NCBI RefSeq assembly: GCF_014084105.1
Contig: NZ_CP048289.1
Coordinates: 8,627,922 to 8,691,921 of the forward strand
Length of the DNA stretch: 64,000 nucleotides
Direction: 5' to 3'
DNA from: Streptacidiphilus sp. P02-A3a
GTDB taxonomy: Bacteria; Actinomycetota; Actinomycetes; Streptomycetales; Streptomycetaceae
Under the pieces are notes generated by a model. It was given only the letters and a program-made list of their open reading frames with translations. It did no database searches and was not told where the DNA came from. This document shows, in pieces, positions 42,314 through 53,304 of this stretch. Position 1 is the first letter of the stretch. Each line of letters begins with the position of its first letter. Made by a program: the position numbers and the translations under genes.

Positions 42314-45300
42314 ATGCCGCATCCTCGAAGGGACCGCATCGCGGCGGTGTTCGGGGCCCGGCAGGGCAGCGGCTACCTGCTCGGCCCGCGGCTGGTCCTC
42401 ACCGCCGCCCACCTGCTCGGCCCGGAGCCACCGGAGGTGGTGGTGCCCGGCGGCCCGGGGCGGGTCCGCTGCCAGGTGCTGTGGTCGCGCCACGACGAGG
42501 GCTGCGACGCGGCGCTGCTGCGCGCCGACCGGGCGCTGACCAGCACCCCCGGCAGCCGCTTCAGGAACCCGGTCTGGGGCCGGATCGGCGACCTGTTCCC
42601 CCGGGAGGGGGCGCACGCGGTGGGCTTCCCCCAGGTCCAGCGCGACCTGGAGGGGGAGCTGGACAGCGAGCAGCTGGTCGGCACGCTCAAGCCCGGGACC
42701 GGGCTGCTCACCGGCCGGATGGTGCTGGACAGCGCGCACGGCGCCCCGGCCGCGCCCCGGGGCGGCGGCTCGCCCTGGGCGGGCCTCTCGGGCGCGGCGG
42801 TGTTCCTCGGGGAACGGCTGGTCGGCGTGGTCCGGGCGGACCCGGGGAACTGGCAGCACGGACGGGTCGAACTCACCCCCACCGCGGCCATCCTGGACTC
42901 CCACCAGTTCCTGCCGATGATCGAGATGTTCAGCCCGCACCAGAACTCGTCGGTGCTGGAGCCGCCGACACCGCCGAGCCGGGACGAGTTCGAGGAGCGG
43001 CTGCGCGAGTTCGTGGTCCGGCAGACCGGGCGGCTACAGATCATCGGGCTGAGCCGGAGCCCGGACCAGGAGGACTCCTGGCCGCTGGACGCGGGCTACC
43101 TGAGCCTGGAGCTGGTCGCCGGGACGGCCGGACGCGCGGCCGACGAGCCGCCGCAATCGCAGCGGGCCGAGCAGGCGCTGTCCGGGCGGCGGCGGATCCT
43201 GATCCGGGGCGCGGCCGGATCAGGCAAGTCCACCCTGCTGTTCTGGCTCGCCAACTGCACCGCGAGCCGCGGGCTCCCGGTGCAGTTGGCGGACCTGCTG
43301 GACTGCGTACCGCTGCTGGTCCGGCTGCGGGCGCTGCCCCGGCACGGCGAGCTGCCCGCGCCGGAGGAGCTGCTGGCGCTGGTCGCCAAGCCGCTCAGCG
43401 GCCACCCGGCGGCGGCCGGCTGGGTCACCCGGCAGCTGGAGCTGGGCCGGGTGCTGCTGCTGGTCGACGGCGTCGACGAGGTCCCCGAGGCCGACCGGGC
43501 GCGGACCCGGGCCTGGCTGACCGAGCTGCTGGCCGCCTACCCCGACGTCCGCTACGTGGTCACCACCCGCCCCTCCGCCGTCCGCGAGGGCTGGCTGACC
43601 CAGGCCGGGTTCACCGAGCTGGAGCTGCTGCCGATGAGCCGCGCGGACGTCGCCGCGTTCATCACCCGCTGGCACCGGGCGGCCGGGACCGACGAGCGGC
43701 TGACCGGCTGGCGGGACTCGCTGACCGCCGCCGTGGTCCGCAAGCAGGACCTCGGCCGGCTGGCCACCAGCCCGCTGATGTGCGCGCTGATCTGCGCGCT
43801 GAACCGGGACCGGCGCGGGTACCTGCCGGAGGGGCGGATGGAGCTGTACTCGGCGGCGCTGGAGATGCTGCTGGTCCGCCGCGACCGCGAACGCGGCATA
43901 GCCGTGCCCGAGGGGTTCCGGCTGACGGCCGATCAGCAGATCACCCTGCTCCAGCGGCTGGCGTACTGGCTGGCCGCCAACGGCACGGCGGAGATCGACC
44001 GGGCGCTGGCGGTGCGGAAGCTCGCCGACGCGCTCCCGGCGATGGCCGGGATCAACGGGGACGGCGAACAGCTGCTGCGGCACCTGCTGGTCCGCAGCGG
44101 GCTGCTGCGGCAGCCCACGGCCGACTCGGTGGACTTCATCCACCGCACCTTCCAGGACTACCTCGCCGCGAAGGCCGCGATCGAGGAGGAGGACCTGGGC
44201 GTCCTGGTCCGCAACGCCCACGACGACCAGTGGGACGACATCCTGCGGATGGCGGTGGGCCACGCCCGGCCGAAGGAGCGCGCCCGACTGCTGCGCGCCC
44301 TGCTGGCCCGGGCCGAGAGCGACACCCGGCACAGCTTCAGGCTCCGGGTGCTGGCGGCGGCCTGCCTGGAACACGCCACCGAGCTGGACCCGGTCGTCCG
44401 GCAGGAGATCGCGGAGAGCACCGCCGAGGTGATCCCGCCGCGCACCGACGCCGCCGCCAAAGCCCTGGCCGCCGCCGGTTCCATGGTCCTCGACCTGCTG
44501 CCGGGACCGGAAGGGCTGGTCAGGGCTACCGCGCACGCGGTGGTGGTCGCCGCCTCGACCGTGGCCGGGGCGGCGGCGATCCCGCTGCTGGCCCAGTACG
44601 CGGACCACGAGTCGACCAGTGTCCGGGGGCAGCTCGCCTGGGCCTGGGAGCGGTTCGACACCCGCGAGTACGGCGAGCAGGTGATCGCCCGGCTGACCCA
44701 CGGCGACGGGCTGCGCTTCATCGCCAAGTCCCGGGAGCAGCTGGCGTACCTGCTGGAGATCGGCGGCAGGCCGAGCATCGAGTGCTCCGGCTGGCTGCCG
44801 GACTCCGACCTGCGGCTGCTGGCCCACGGGCCGCTGGCCTCCATCCGGCTGCACGAGAACCCCGGGCGGATGGACCTCTGCTGGCTGACCGAGTGCCCGG
44901 AACTGCGGTCCCTCCACCTGATCAACTGCACCGGCCGGATAGACCTGGCCGTGCTGCCGGAGCTGGCCCTCGACAACCTGGTGCTGGTCGACTGCCCGAA
45001 CCTGGAGTCGCTGAGATCGCTGGGCCGGGCGACCACGCTGCGGCGCCTGCGCTACGGTCCGTCCAGCCTCGGGACCACCCGGGCGCAGCCGCTGTGGCTG
45101 CCGCCCTCGCTCCGGGAGCTGGAGGTGCACGAACCGACCTCCCTGATCGGCCTGGCGGCCTGCGGGGAGCTGCGCCTGGCCCGGTTGAACGCGGACGAAC
45201 TCGACCCGGACCGCTGGGCCGAGCTGAGCGTCCTCCCCGAGCTGAGCGAACTGCACCTCAGCGGTGAGCCGGAGGGGCCCTGGGCCGCGCGCCCACCGAT

Positions 45301-45505
45301 GCGGTCGGTCCGGAAGCTGTCCCTGAACCACGCGTGGCGTCCGCACCCGCTGCGGGACCTGGCCCTGGCCTTCCCGAACCTGGAACGGCTGGACCTGCTG
45401 GGCGCGCCGGAGCGGCGCGGGGAGTTCCGGATCGACGTGGAGTCGCTGCGGGACCTGCACGGCTGCGAGGTCCGCCACTTCAGCGAGCTGGTGGTCATCC
45501 CCTGA
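42314..45505 (+). CDS. trypsin-like protease-NACHT NTPase-LRR protein (bacterial NLR-like)
   Basis: 1063 residues. Residues 1-210: trypsin-like protease with the full triad H33 (VLTAAHLLG), D65 (CDAALLR) and S159 (AGLSGAAV). Residues about 295-530: NACHT with Walker A GAAGSGKST (299-307) and Walker B LLLVDGVDEV (D385, D388, E389), TTRPSAVREGW sensor, MCALICALNRDR and FIHRTFQDYLAAKA. About 600-790: helical repeats (HEAT-like). About 790-1063: leucine-rich repeats (LRSLHLINC, LDNLVLVDCPNLESL, LSELHLSGE, LERLDLLGA). The order effector-STAND-sensor repeats is that of plant/animal NLRs and bacterial antiphage NACHT proteins. Ligand sensing by the repeats would activate proteolysis; this is inference. 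Flanked by terminators on both sides. Confidence 0.92.
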   Translation: MPHPRRDRIAAVFGARQGSGYLLGPRLVLTAAHLLGPEPPEVVVPGGPGRVRCQVLWSRHDEGCDAALLRADRALTSTPGSRFRNPVWGRIGDLFPREGAHAVGFPQVQRDLEGELDSEQLVGTLKPGTGLLTGRMVLDSAHGAPAAPRGGGSPWAGLSGAAVFLGERLVGVVRADPGNWQHGRVELTPTAAILDSHQFLPMIEMFSPHQNSSVLEPPTPPSRDEFEERLREFVVRQTGRLQIIGLSRSPDQEDSWPLDAGYLSLELVAGTAGRAADEPPQSQRAEQALSGRRRILIRGAAGSGKSTLLFWLANCTASRGLPVQLADLLDCVPLLVRLRALPRHGELPAPEELLALVAKPLSGHPAAAGWVTRQLELGRVLLLVDGVDEVPEADRARTRAWLTELLAAYPDVRYVVTTRPSAVREGWLTQAGFTELELLPMSRADVAAFITRWHRAAGTDERLTGWRDSLTAAVVRKQDLGRLATSPLMCALICALNRDRRGYLPEGRMELYSAALEMLLVRRDRERGIAVPEGFRLTADQQITLLQRLAYWLAANGTAEIDRALAVRKLADALPAMAGINGDGEQLLRHLLVRSGLLRQPTADSVDFIHRTFQDYLAAKAAIEEEDLGVLVRNAHDDQWDDILRMAVGHARPKERARLLRALLARAESDTRHSFRLRVLAAACLEHATELDPVVRQEIAESTAEVIPPRTDAAAKALAAAGSMVLDLLPGPEGLVRATAHAVVVAASTVAGAAAIPLLAQYADHESTSVRGQLAWAWERFDTREYGEQVIARLTHGDGLRFIAKSREQLAYLLEIGGRPSIECSGWLPDSDLRLLAHGPLASIRLHENPGRMDLCWLTECPELRSLHLINCTGRIDLAVLPELALDNLVLVDCPNLESLRSLGRATTLRRLRYGPSSLGTTRAQPLWLPPSLRELEVHEPTSLIGLAACGELRLARLNADELDPDRWAELSVLPELSELHLSGEPEGPWAARPPMRSVRKLSLNHAWRPHPLRDLALAFPNLERLDLLGAPERRGEFRIDVESLRDLHGCEVRHFSELVVIP

Positions 45506-45510
45506 ACGCG

Positions 45511-45561
45511 CCAGGGCCCGCGCCGCGCCCCCCTTCCGGGGGACGGCGGCGCGGGCCCTGG
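45511..45561. terminator. 16-bp hairpin between convergent NACHT gene and clpC
   Basis: Outer arms 45511-45526 and 45546-45561 are perfectly complementary; the inside holds a second C-run/G-run stem (CCCC TTCC GGGG), so the hairpin is very stable. It lies 5 bases after the NACHT-gene stop and 18 before the clpC stop and should end both units. Confidence 0.85.
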
Positions 45562-45579
45562 TGACGATCGGACCGAAGG

Positions 45580-48093
<2,514 letters not shown>

Positions 48094-48533
48094 CGTTAAT
48101 CGCTCCTCAGAGCGGTCGGGCAGTGAGGGGTCGGTCCCCTCCCTGTCCTTCCGCATGCTAGTCCCGGAGGCCGGAACAGCTCACGTCTACGCCGACAGCC
48201 GACGCCCCGTTATGTACGCGGCGGCCGACAATGACTCCAACCGAATGCTCCGGGATGGTGTTCCCGCAGGCCAAGCAGATCCACCCGGAATCGCTACGCC
48301 GACGGCGAACGCTCCCGGCGACACGCCGCAGAACCGGTCCCGCTGATCCCGCCGCCCGCGCCTCCACATACCTATTCATACCCGGGGGACCCGCCGTTCC
48401 ATCCCCGTTCGCGTGCGTCCGGATGTTCGCCGAGCGAGAAGCCGGACGAACGGTGCGGGCCAACTGTGTGACATCGGGCGTCCGGTGGGGCGACGCGCGT
48501 AACCAGGACCGTCCGTCGCGAGTTGGGCCGGGT
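48094..48533 (-). promoter_or_regulatory. 440-base regulatory region upstream of clpC
   Basis: No convincing gene; the open frame at 48231-48533 (plus) shows no family pattern. On the minus strand this is the clpC leader. It includes a candidate ClgR operator, described separately. No other clear promoter hexamers are visible. Confidence 0.5.
48293..48310 (-). promoter_or_regulatory. candidate ClgR operator for clpC
   Basis: GCTACGCCGACGGCGAAC contains CGC-CGACG-GCG followed by AAC, matching the actinobacterial ClgR pattern CGCYNANRGCGWWS. It lies about 200 bases before the clpC start. ClgR is known to activate clp genes in Streptomyces and Corynebacterium. CGC-N5-GCG occurs by chance in such GC-rich DNA, so this is tentative. 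Confidence 0.4.
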
Positions 48534-49067
48534 GTGCTGAGCCGCCCCGACCGCCGACCGCCGCAGCACGCCGTCGGCCCCGCCCCGCGCGCGACCCGCT
48601 GCCGGGCGCTGCTGTTCCGGGAGGTGCTGTTCCGGGAGGTGCTGGACGCCCCGCTGGGGCCCGGGCTGGCTGCCCTGGCCCGGATGCGACGGCTCGGCCG
48701 CCCCGCCGGGCCGGTCGCCGCCTGGGGCGGACGGCTGCTGGTGGTGCTGCCGCCCGGCGCCGCCGGGGAGGTTCCCGGGGTGCTGCGCTGGCTCGGCTGG
48801 TCGCACCTGGACGGCGAGGTGCTCAGGGCCCGCCTGGTGCGCCCCGCCGGGGCGGGCGGGGCGGAACCCCTCCCCCGCCCCCGACGGACGCCCTTGGTGT
48901 GGCTGGAGCCGTGGTACGGCCGGGACCACACCGCCGGGACGGACCTGCCCCGGCTGCTCGACACCTTCGCTCACGCCTGTGCCCGCGCCCAGCTGGACGG
49001 GACGCTCAGCCGTGCGCCTTCTCGTACGCCTCACGGAGGTGGCTGGGCACCCGGCCCCGGTCGTTGA
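48534..49067 (+). CDS. SCO3374-family protein of unknown function
   Basis: 177 residues from GTG 48534. GRPAGPVAAWGGRLLVVLPPG, VPGVLRWLGWSHLDG, RTPLVWLEPWY and LPRLLDTFAHACARAQLDG match my memory of the SCO3374 family found between clpC and lsr2. A 15-bp direct duplication gives LFREVLFREVL near residue 25. The 3' end overlaps the convergent lsr2 gene by 62 bases, so the last about 20 residues (SRTPHGGGWAPGPGR) may be fortuitous. Start is uncertain; no ribosome binding site stands out. A reduced or decaying copy cannot be excluded. Confidence 0.6.
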   Translation: MLSRPDRRPPQHAVGPAPRATRCRALLFREVLFREVLDAPLGPGLAALARMRRLGRPAGPVAAWGGRLLVVLPPGAAGEVPGVLRWLGWSHLDGEVLRARLVRPAGAGGAEPLPRPRRTPLVWLEPWYGRDHTAGTDLPRLLDTFAHACARAQLDGTLSRAPSRTPHGGGWAPGPGR

Positions 49068-49350
49068 CCTCGTAGCCCTCTTCCTTGGCCCAGGCACGGA
49101 TCTTCGCCGTGTCCGGGTTGCCCCCGACGGGGCGCGGCGCACGGGCACGGCCGCCGCGAACAGCGCTGACGCGCCCGCTCTGCTTGCGCCCACCGGCGGT
49201 GTAAGGGGCCAGCAGCTCGCGCAGCTTGCCCGCATTCGTGTGAGTGAGATCGATCTCGTAGGCAACCCCGTCGAGAGCGAACGTCACGGTCTCGTCCGCC
49301 TCTCCGCCCTCGAGATCGTCGACAAGAAGGACCTGGACCTTCTGCGCCAC
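49006..49350 (-). CDS. lsr2: histone-like nucleoid-associated protein Lsr2
   Basis: 114 residues from GTG 49350 with AAAGGGAAG upstream. Lsr2 bridges AT-rich DNA and silences foreign genes. N-terminal oligomerisation domain QKVQVLLVDDLEGGEADETV to LRELLAPYTAGG, linker rich in Arg/Gly, and C-terminal DNA-binding PDTAKIRAWAKEEGYEVNDRGRVPSHLREAYEKAHG with the RGR AT-hook. Normal length. Its 3' end overlaps the convergent SCO3374-like gene. Strongly expected to restrain AT-rich accessory DNA, though the NACHT locus here is GC-rich. Confidence 0.96.
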   Translation of the reverse strand: MAQKVQVLLVDDLEGGEADETVTFALDGVAYEIDLTHTNAGKLRELLAPYTAGGRKQSGRVSAVRGGRARAPRPVGGNPDTAKIRAWAKEEGYEVNDRGRVPSHLREAYEKAHG

Positions 49351-49483
49351 GGGCTTCCCTTTCCTCAAAAGCATGGATTACTTGTAGGAAAGGAAACCGC
49401 TTTTCTGCGGAAAACTCAAACCCCCTGCACCGGAAGCCCGCTTGACAGGCGGCACTGACAACGTCGGGCGCGACCCCGCCCGC

Positions 49484-49987
49484 TCAGAGATGCAAGAGCA
49501 TCCGGGTGTTGCCCAAGGTGTTCGGCTTCACCCGTTCCAGGTCCAGGAACTCCGCCACACCCTCGTCGTAGCTGCGCCGCAGCTCCTCGTAGACGCTGCC
49601 GTCGACCGGCGTGGAGGCGATCTCGGCGAAGCCGTGTTTGCTGAAGAAGTCGACCTCAAAGGTGAGGCAGAAAATCCGCCGCACGCCGATCCAGCGGGCG
49701 GTCTGGATGAGCTTCTCCAGCAGCAGGTGGCCGATACCGGTGCCCCGGCAGGAGGCGTCGACCGCGAGCGTGCGCACCTCGGCCAGGTCCTCCCACATCA
49801 CATGGAGCGCGCCGCAGGCCACGACCTCGGCGTTGTCGTCCCGCTCGGCGACCCAGAACTCCTGTACGGATTCAAAGAGGGTGACCGTTGGCTTGTTCAG
49901 CAGGATTCGTTCGCGCGCGTAGCCGTCGACGAGTCTGCGCACTGCCCGTACATCGCTCGTCCGCGCCCGGCGGATGGTGACCTCCAT
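49484..49987 (-). CDS. GNAT amino-acid N-acetyltransferase (short NAGS type)
   Basis: 167 residues from ATG 49987. GNAT fold: TIRRARTSDVRAVRRLVDGYA, EFWVAERDDNAEVVACGALHVMW, AEVRTLAVDASCRGTGIGHLLLEKLI (acetyl-CoA loop RGTGIG), IFCLTFEVDFFSKHGFAEI. This resembles the short N-acetylglutamate synthases of actinobacteria (ArgA-like), which begin arginine synthesis without the kinase domain. It is downstream of the BlaI-type gene by 19 bases and probably cotranscribed. Substrate is inferred from similarity. The frame open to 50056 has no similarity beyond the ATG. Confidence 0.85.
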   Translation of the reverse strand: MEVTIRRARTSDVRAVRRLVDGYARERILLNKPTVTLFESVQEFWVAERDDNAEVVACGALHVMWEDLAEVRTLAVDASCRGTGIGHLLLEKLIQTARWIGVRRIFCLTFEVDFFSKHGFAEIASTPVDGSVYEELRRSYDEGVAEFLDLERVKPNTLGNTRMLLHL

Positions 49988-50006
49988 GAGCAGGACGCTA
50001 TCGCGT

Positions 50007-50462
50007 TCAGTCGCCCGGATGCTCCGGGATATCCCCGGCCCCGGCGTCCGGCTCATCCCCGGACGACCGTTCGTCCGACTCTCCGGATGTCTGTTCGGCC
50101 GCCTGCGGGGCCACCACCCGCAATGCGTCGCGCAGTGCTTCCTGCTGTTCCGGGGACATCATCCCGAAGAAGTGCACCAGCGCCGCCGCCGGGTTGTCAC
50201 TGGTCGCCCAGGCGTCGTTCATCAGTGCGGCGGTATATGCCTCACGCGAGGAAACCGGCTCATAACGGAAGGCCCGTCCGTCCTGTTCCCGGCGCAGCCA
50301 TCCCTTCTGGAACAACTTGTCCATCACGGTCATCACCGTGGTGTAGGCGAGTTCCCGTTCCTGGAGCAGATCCTCAAGAACCTCACGAACCGTCACCGGG
50401 CGATTCCACTGCCAGAGGCGGGTCATCACCTCGTTCTCAAGTTCGCCGAGCCGGCGTGCCAT
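50007..50462 (-). CDS. BlaI/MecI/CopY family transcriptional regulator
   Basis: 151 residues from ATG 50462. Winged helix with ENEVMTRLWQWNRPVTVREVLEDLLQERELAYTTVMTVMDKL and KGWLRREQDGRAFRYEPV, the BlaI/MecI DNA-binding pattern. The C-terminal about 30 residues are acidic (ERSSGDEPDAGAGD). Such repressors are usually released by cleavage by a BlaR-type membrane protease. No blaR-like gene lies beside it. Here it is the first gene of a unit with the GNAT gene. GAAGAG precedes the start. Confidence 0.9.
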   Translation of the reverse strand: MARRLGELENEVMTRLWQWNRPVTVREVLEDLLQERELAYTTVMTVMDKLFQKGWLRREQDGRAFRYEPVSSREAYTAALMNDAWATSDNPAAALVHFFGMMSPEQQEALRDALRVVAPQAAEQTSGESDERSSGDEPDAGAGDIPEHPGD

Positions 50463-50579
50463 GCGGTTCTCTTCCCCGTGCGTCCGTGATGCGTCCGTCG
50501 GAAACCCGTACGGGCTTCCAACAGTGCAAATATCACCTTTTACGGACAAAGGGGAGAGAGCCGCGCTGGCGACTTCCGG

Positions 50580-50738
50580 TCAGTCCTGCGGAACCCGCTG
50601 CCCGGTGATGATCGCGTCGGAGGCGGCGTCCTCGCGGGCGGCGGCGGCGCCGCCCTGGTTGCGGAACAGGGTGCGGATCATCAGCCCGAAGGCGATCGCC
50701 ATCACCGTGGGGGGAGTCAGTGCCTCGATGTACTGCAT
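50580..50738 (-). CDS. 52-residue small membrane protein
   Basis: Short frame from ATG 50738: MQYIEALTPPTVMAIAFGLM, then IRTLFRNQGGAAAAREDAAS and DAIITGQRVPQD. One hydrophobic helix (VMAIAFGLMIRTLF) with a charged C-terminal tail. It is short enough to be missed by gene callers but has good codon bias (G/C third positions) and lies in the same orientation downstream of the lysS terminator, in a place where a small conserved protein is found in other streptomycetes as I recall. No function known. A spacer of 117 bases separates it from the BlaI start. Confidence 0.65.
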   Translation of the reverse strand: MQYIEALTPPTVMAIAFGLMIRTLFRNQGGAAAAREDAASDAIITGQRVPQD

Positions 50739-50791
50739 GCTGCCGGACCGCCTCGCTGGATGACTGAATAAGAACCGTCCGGCAGAAGGTT

Positions 50792-50826
50792 AACCCCGGT
50801 CCCTGTGGTTGGCCGGGACCGGGGTT
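50792..50826 (-). terminator. 12-bp hairpin terminator after lysS
   Basis: Arms 50792-50803 (AACCCCGGTCCC) and 50815-50826 are perfectly complementary with an 11-base loop. It is 15 bases downstream of the lysS stop on the minus strand and separates it from the 52-residue gene. Confidence 0.85.
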
Positions 50827-50841
50827 GGCACTGCGCCGCGG

Positions 50842-52365
50842 CTACTGCTGGACGTCCGGCTTCACCAGCGGGAACAGCAGCGTCTCGCGGATGCTCTTGC
50901 CGGTCAGCAGCATGATCAGCCGGTCGACGCCCATGCCCAGGCCGCCGGTGGGCGGCATGGCGTACTCCAGCGCCCGCAGGAAGTCCTCGTCCAGCTGCAT
51001 GGCGTCGACGTCGCCGCCGGCCGCGAGCAGCGACTGGGCGGTCAGCCGGGCGCGCTGCTCGACCGGGTCGACCAGTTCGGAGTAGCCGGTGCCGATCTCG
51101 GTGCCGAAGATCATCAGGTCCCACTTCTCGGCCACGCCCGGGTTGCTCCGGTGCTGCCGGGTGAGCGGGGAGACCTCGGTCGGGTAGTCCCGGATGAAGG
51201 TCGGCGTGATCGCGTCCTCTTCGAGCAGGCGTTCGACCATCTCCAGGATGATCTGGCCGTGGCCCCACTTCTGCTCGTAGGGCACCCCGGCCGCGTCGGC
51301 GAGCTTGCGCAGCTCCTCGACGGTGCTGTCCGGGGTGACCTCGGTGCCCAGCTTGGCGGAGATCCCGCCGTAGACGGTGATCTCGGACCAGGGCTCGGCC
51401 AGGTCGATCTCGTGCTCCACCCCGTGCGGGTCCAGGCCCCGGATCACGGTGGTGCCCAGGGCGTCCCGGGCGGCGTTGACGATGGTGGCCCGGATCAGCT
51501 CGGCCTGGGTGTCGTAGTCGCCGTAGGCCTCGTAGGACTCCAGCATGGTGAACTCGGGATTGTGCGTGGAGTCCGCGCCCTCGTTCCGGAAGTTGCGGTT
51601 GATCTCGAAGATCTTCTCCGCGCCGCCGACCGCCAGCCGCTTGAGGTAGAGCTCCGGCGCGATCCGCATGAACAGGTCCATGTCGTACGCGTTGATGTGG
51701 GTCCGGAACGGGCGGGCGTTGGCGCCGCCGTGGACCGGCTGCATCATCGGCGTCTCGACCTCGGTGAAGCCGCGCTCCTCGTAGGTGCGGCGGACCGAGC
51801 GGACGACCTTGCTGCGCAGGTAGAGCATCTCCCGGGCGTCGGGGTTGACGATCAGGTCCACGTAGCGCTGCCGGACCCGGGCCTCCGGGTCGGTCAGGCC
51901 CTTGTGCTTGTCCGGCAGCGGGCGCAGGCACTTCGCGGTGAGCTCCCAGCGGTCGACCATGATCGACAGCTCGCCGCGCTTGGAGGTGATGACCTCGCCC
52001 TCGACCCCGACGTGGTCGCCCAGGTCGATGTCGGCCTTCCAGGCGGCCAGCCGCTCCTCGCCGAGCCTGTCCAGGGAGAGCATCACCTGGAGGTCGGCGG
52101 TGCCGTCACGCAGGGTCGCGAAGCAGAGCTTGCCGCCGGTACGGCTGAGCACCACCCGGCCGGTGACCCCGGCGCGCTCGCCGGTGGCGGTGTCCGCGGG
52201 CAGGTCGGGGTGGGCGGCCCGGAGGTCCGCCAGGGTCGTCGTCCGGGGGAAGCCCACCGGGTACGGGTCGACGCCGGCGGCGCGCAGGCGCTCCAGCTTC
52301 TCGCGGCGCACCCGCATCTGCTCGGGGAGGTCATCGGCTGCTGGCACGGGAGTCTGATCAGTCAC
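50842..52365 (-). CDS. lysS: lysyl-tRNA synthetase, class II
   Basis: 507 residues from GTG 52365. N-terminal OB anticodon-binding domain (VTGRVVLSRTGGKLCFATLRDG, KRGELSIMVDRWEL) and class II core with motif 1 VRSVRRTYEERGFTEVETPMM, motif 2 FEINRNFRNEGADSTHNPEFTMLE and motif 3 GLGMGVDRLIMLLTGKSIRE. Complete and typical. Charges tRNA-Lys in the cytoplasm. Nothing else in its transcription unit is evident: the upstream neighbour ends 90 bases away. Confidence 0.96.
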   Translation of the reverse strand: MTDQTPVPAADDLPEQMRVRREKLERLRAAGVDPYPVGFPRTTTLADLRAAHPDLPADTATGERAGVTGRVVLSRTGGKLCFATLRDGTADLQVMLSLDRLGEERLAAWKADIDLGDHVGVEGEVITSKRGELSIMVDRWELTAKCLRPLPDKHKGLTDPEARVRQRYVDLIVNPDAREMLYLRSKVVRSVRRTYEERGFTEVETPMMQPVHGGANARPFRTHINAYDMDLFMRIAPELYLKRLAVGGAEKIFEINRNFRNEGADSTHNPEFTMLESYEAYGDYDTQAELIRATIVNAARDALGTTVIRGLDPHGVEHEIDLAEPWSEITVYGGISAKLGTEVTPDSTVEELRKLADAAGVPYEQKWGHGQIILEMVERLLEEDAITPTFIRDYPTEVSPLTRQHRSNPGVAEKWDLMIFGTEIGTGYSELVDPVEQRARLTAQSLLAAGGDVDAMQLDEDFLRALEYAMPPTGGLGMGVDRLIMLLTGKSIRETLLFPLVKPDVQQ

Positions 52366-52455
52366 CGCTCCAGGGTATCGAGGGTGCGGACCGGTCCTGT
52401 AACCAATGGTCCCCGCCCCACCCGATGGACGGCACCGGGCGGGGCGGGAGCGGGG

Positions 52456-53304
52456 TCAGCCGGTGCCGGTGGCCAGCTCCGCTTCCTCCTCGGCGTCGGC
52501 GCCGGTCGCCGCCTCGTCCGGGCGGACCCCGCGCGGCCACAGGTCGCCGGGGGTGGGGATGGCCCGGACCGGGGCGACCGGGCTGCCGCCGGGGGCGGGA
52601 GCCGAACCGCGCCCGGCGGCGTCGGACCTGGCGCTGTCGGGCTTGGCGGTGGTGTCAAAGGCGGCCATGGGAATCGCTCCTCCACGTCGGGTCGGAAGGG
52701 GGTGGGGGTGCACCCCGGTCGCAGGTAGGGCGGTACGGGACTTCTCCCGCTGGCGCAGCGAGCGCGTCGGCCGGGCGAAGTCCGCGACATTGCCGGTGTC
52801 GGTGCCGCCGTCGCCGCCGGTGTCGGCGATGTTCCCGGCGACGGAGGCGGTGGCGGCCAGGGCGAGTTGCGGTGCGGAGGGCTCCAGCAGGTGCGCGCCG
52901 GAGCCCTGGGCGAGCGTGCCGCAGCGGCCGCGCAGGGCGAGCCGGCGGACCCGCTCCTGCGGGGCGCAGGGCAGCGCGCTGAGGTTCCGCAGCGCCACCA
53001 GGTCCTCGCGGTCGGGGAGGTAGCCGTCGGCGACGGCCTCCTCCAGCCGCTCCAGGTAGCCGGAGGCGGTCCCGGGCAGCGCGGCCCGGTAGCGGGCGAG
53101 GTCGGCCAGGGCGAAGGCCCGCATCCTGCCCCCCTCGTGCACCGCGTCGTCGATGGACTCGGCGAGTCGGAGCACCTCCTGGACGTCCTCGGCGCAGGCC
53201 GCGCGGGCCCGTCCGGGCAGGGCTTGGCTGACGGGGGTCGTGGGGTTCAGCAGGTGGGCAAGAGCGCGGCGCAGCACCCGCAGTTCGTCCGCACTGAAGG
53301 CCAT
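52456..53304 (-). CDS. actinomycete protein of unknown function
   Basis: 282 residues from ATG 53304 (MAFSADELRVLRRALAHLL); ATG 53334 would add 10 residues. N-terminal about 120 residues are helical: EDVQEVLRLAESIDDAVHEGGRMRAFALADLARYRAALPGTASGYLERLEEAV, ending DREDLVALRNL. The C-terminal half is Pro/Ala/Gly-rich with no fold visible (TGGDGGTDTG, PAPGGSPVAPVRAIPTPG). The start and helical part match my memory of a conserved Streptomyces hypothetical protein in the lysS region. Role unknown; possibly a DNA- or protein-binding adaptor. Confidence 0.7.
   Translation of the reverse strand: MAFSADELRVLRRALAHLLNPTTPVSQALPGRARAACAEDVQEVLRLAESIDDAVHEGGRMRAFALADLARYRAALPGTASGYLERLEEAVADGYLPDREDLVALRNLSALPCAPQERVRRLALRGRCGTLAQGSGAHLLEPSAPQLALAATASVAGNIADTGGDGGTDTGNVADFARPTRSLRQREKSRTALPATGVHPHPLPTRRGGAIPMAAFDTTAKPDSARSDAAGRGSAPAPGGSPVAPVRAIPTPGDLWPRGVRPDEAATGADAEEEAELATGTG

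Noticed and set aside
43220-45478. 752-residue open frame on the minus strand
   Set aside because: Antisense shadow of the NACHT gene; composition is Gln/Arg/Gly-rich without domains, while the plus frame has NACHT motifs.
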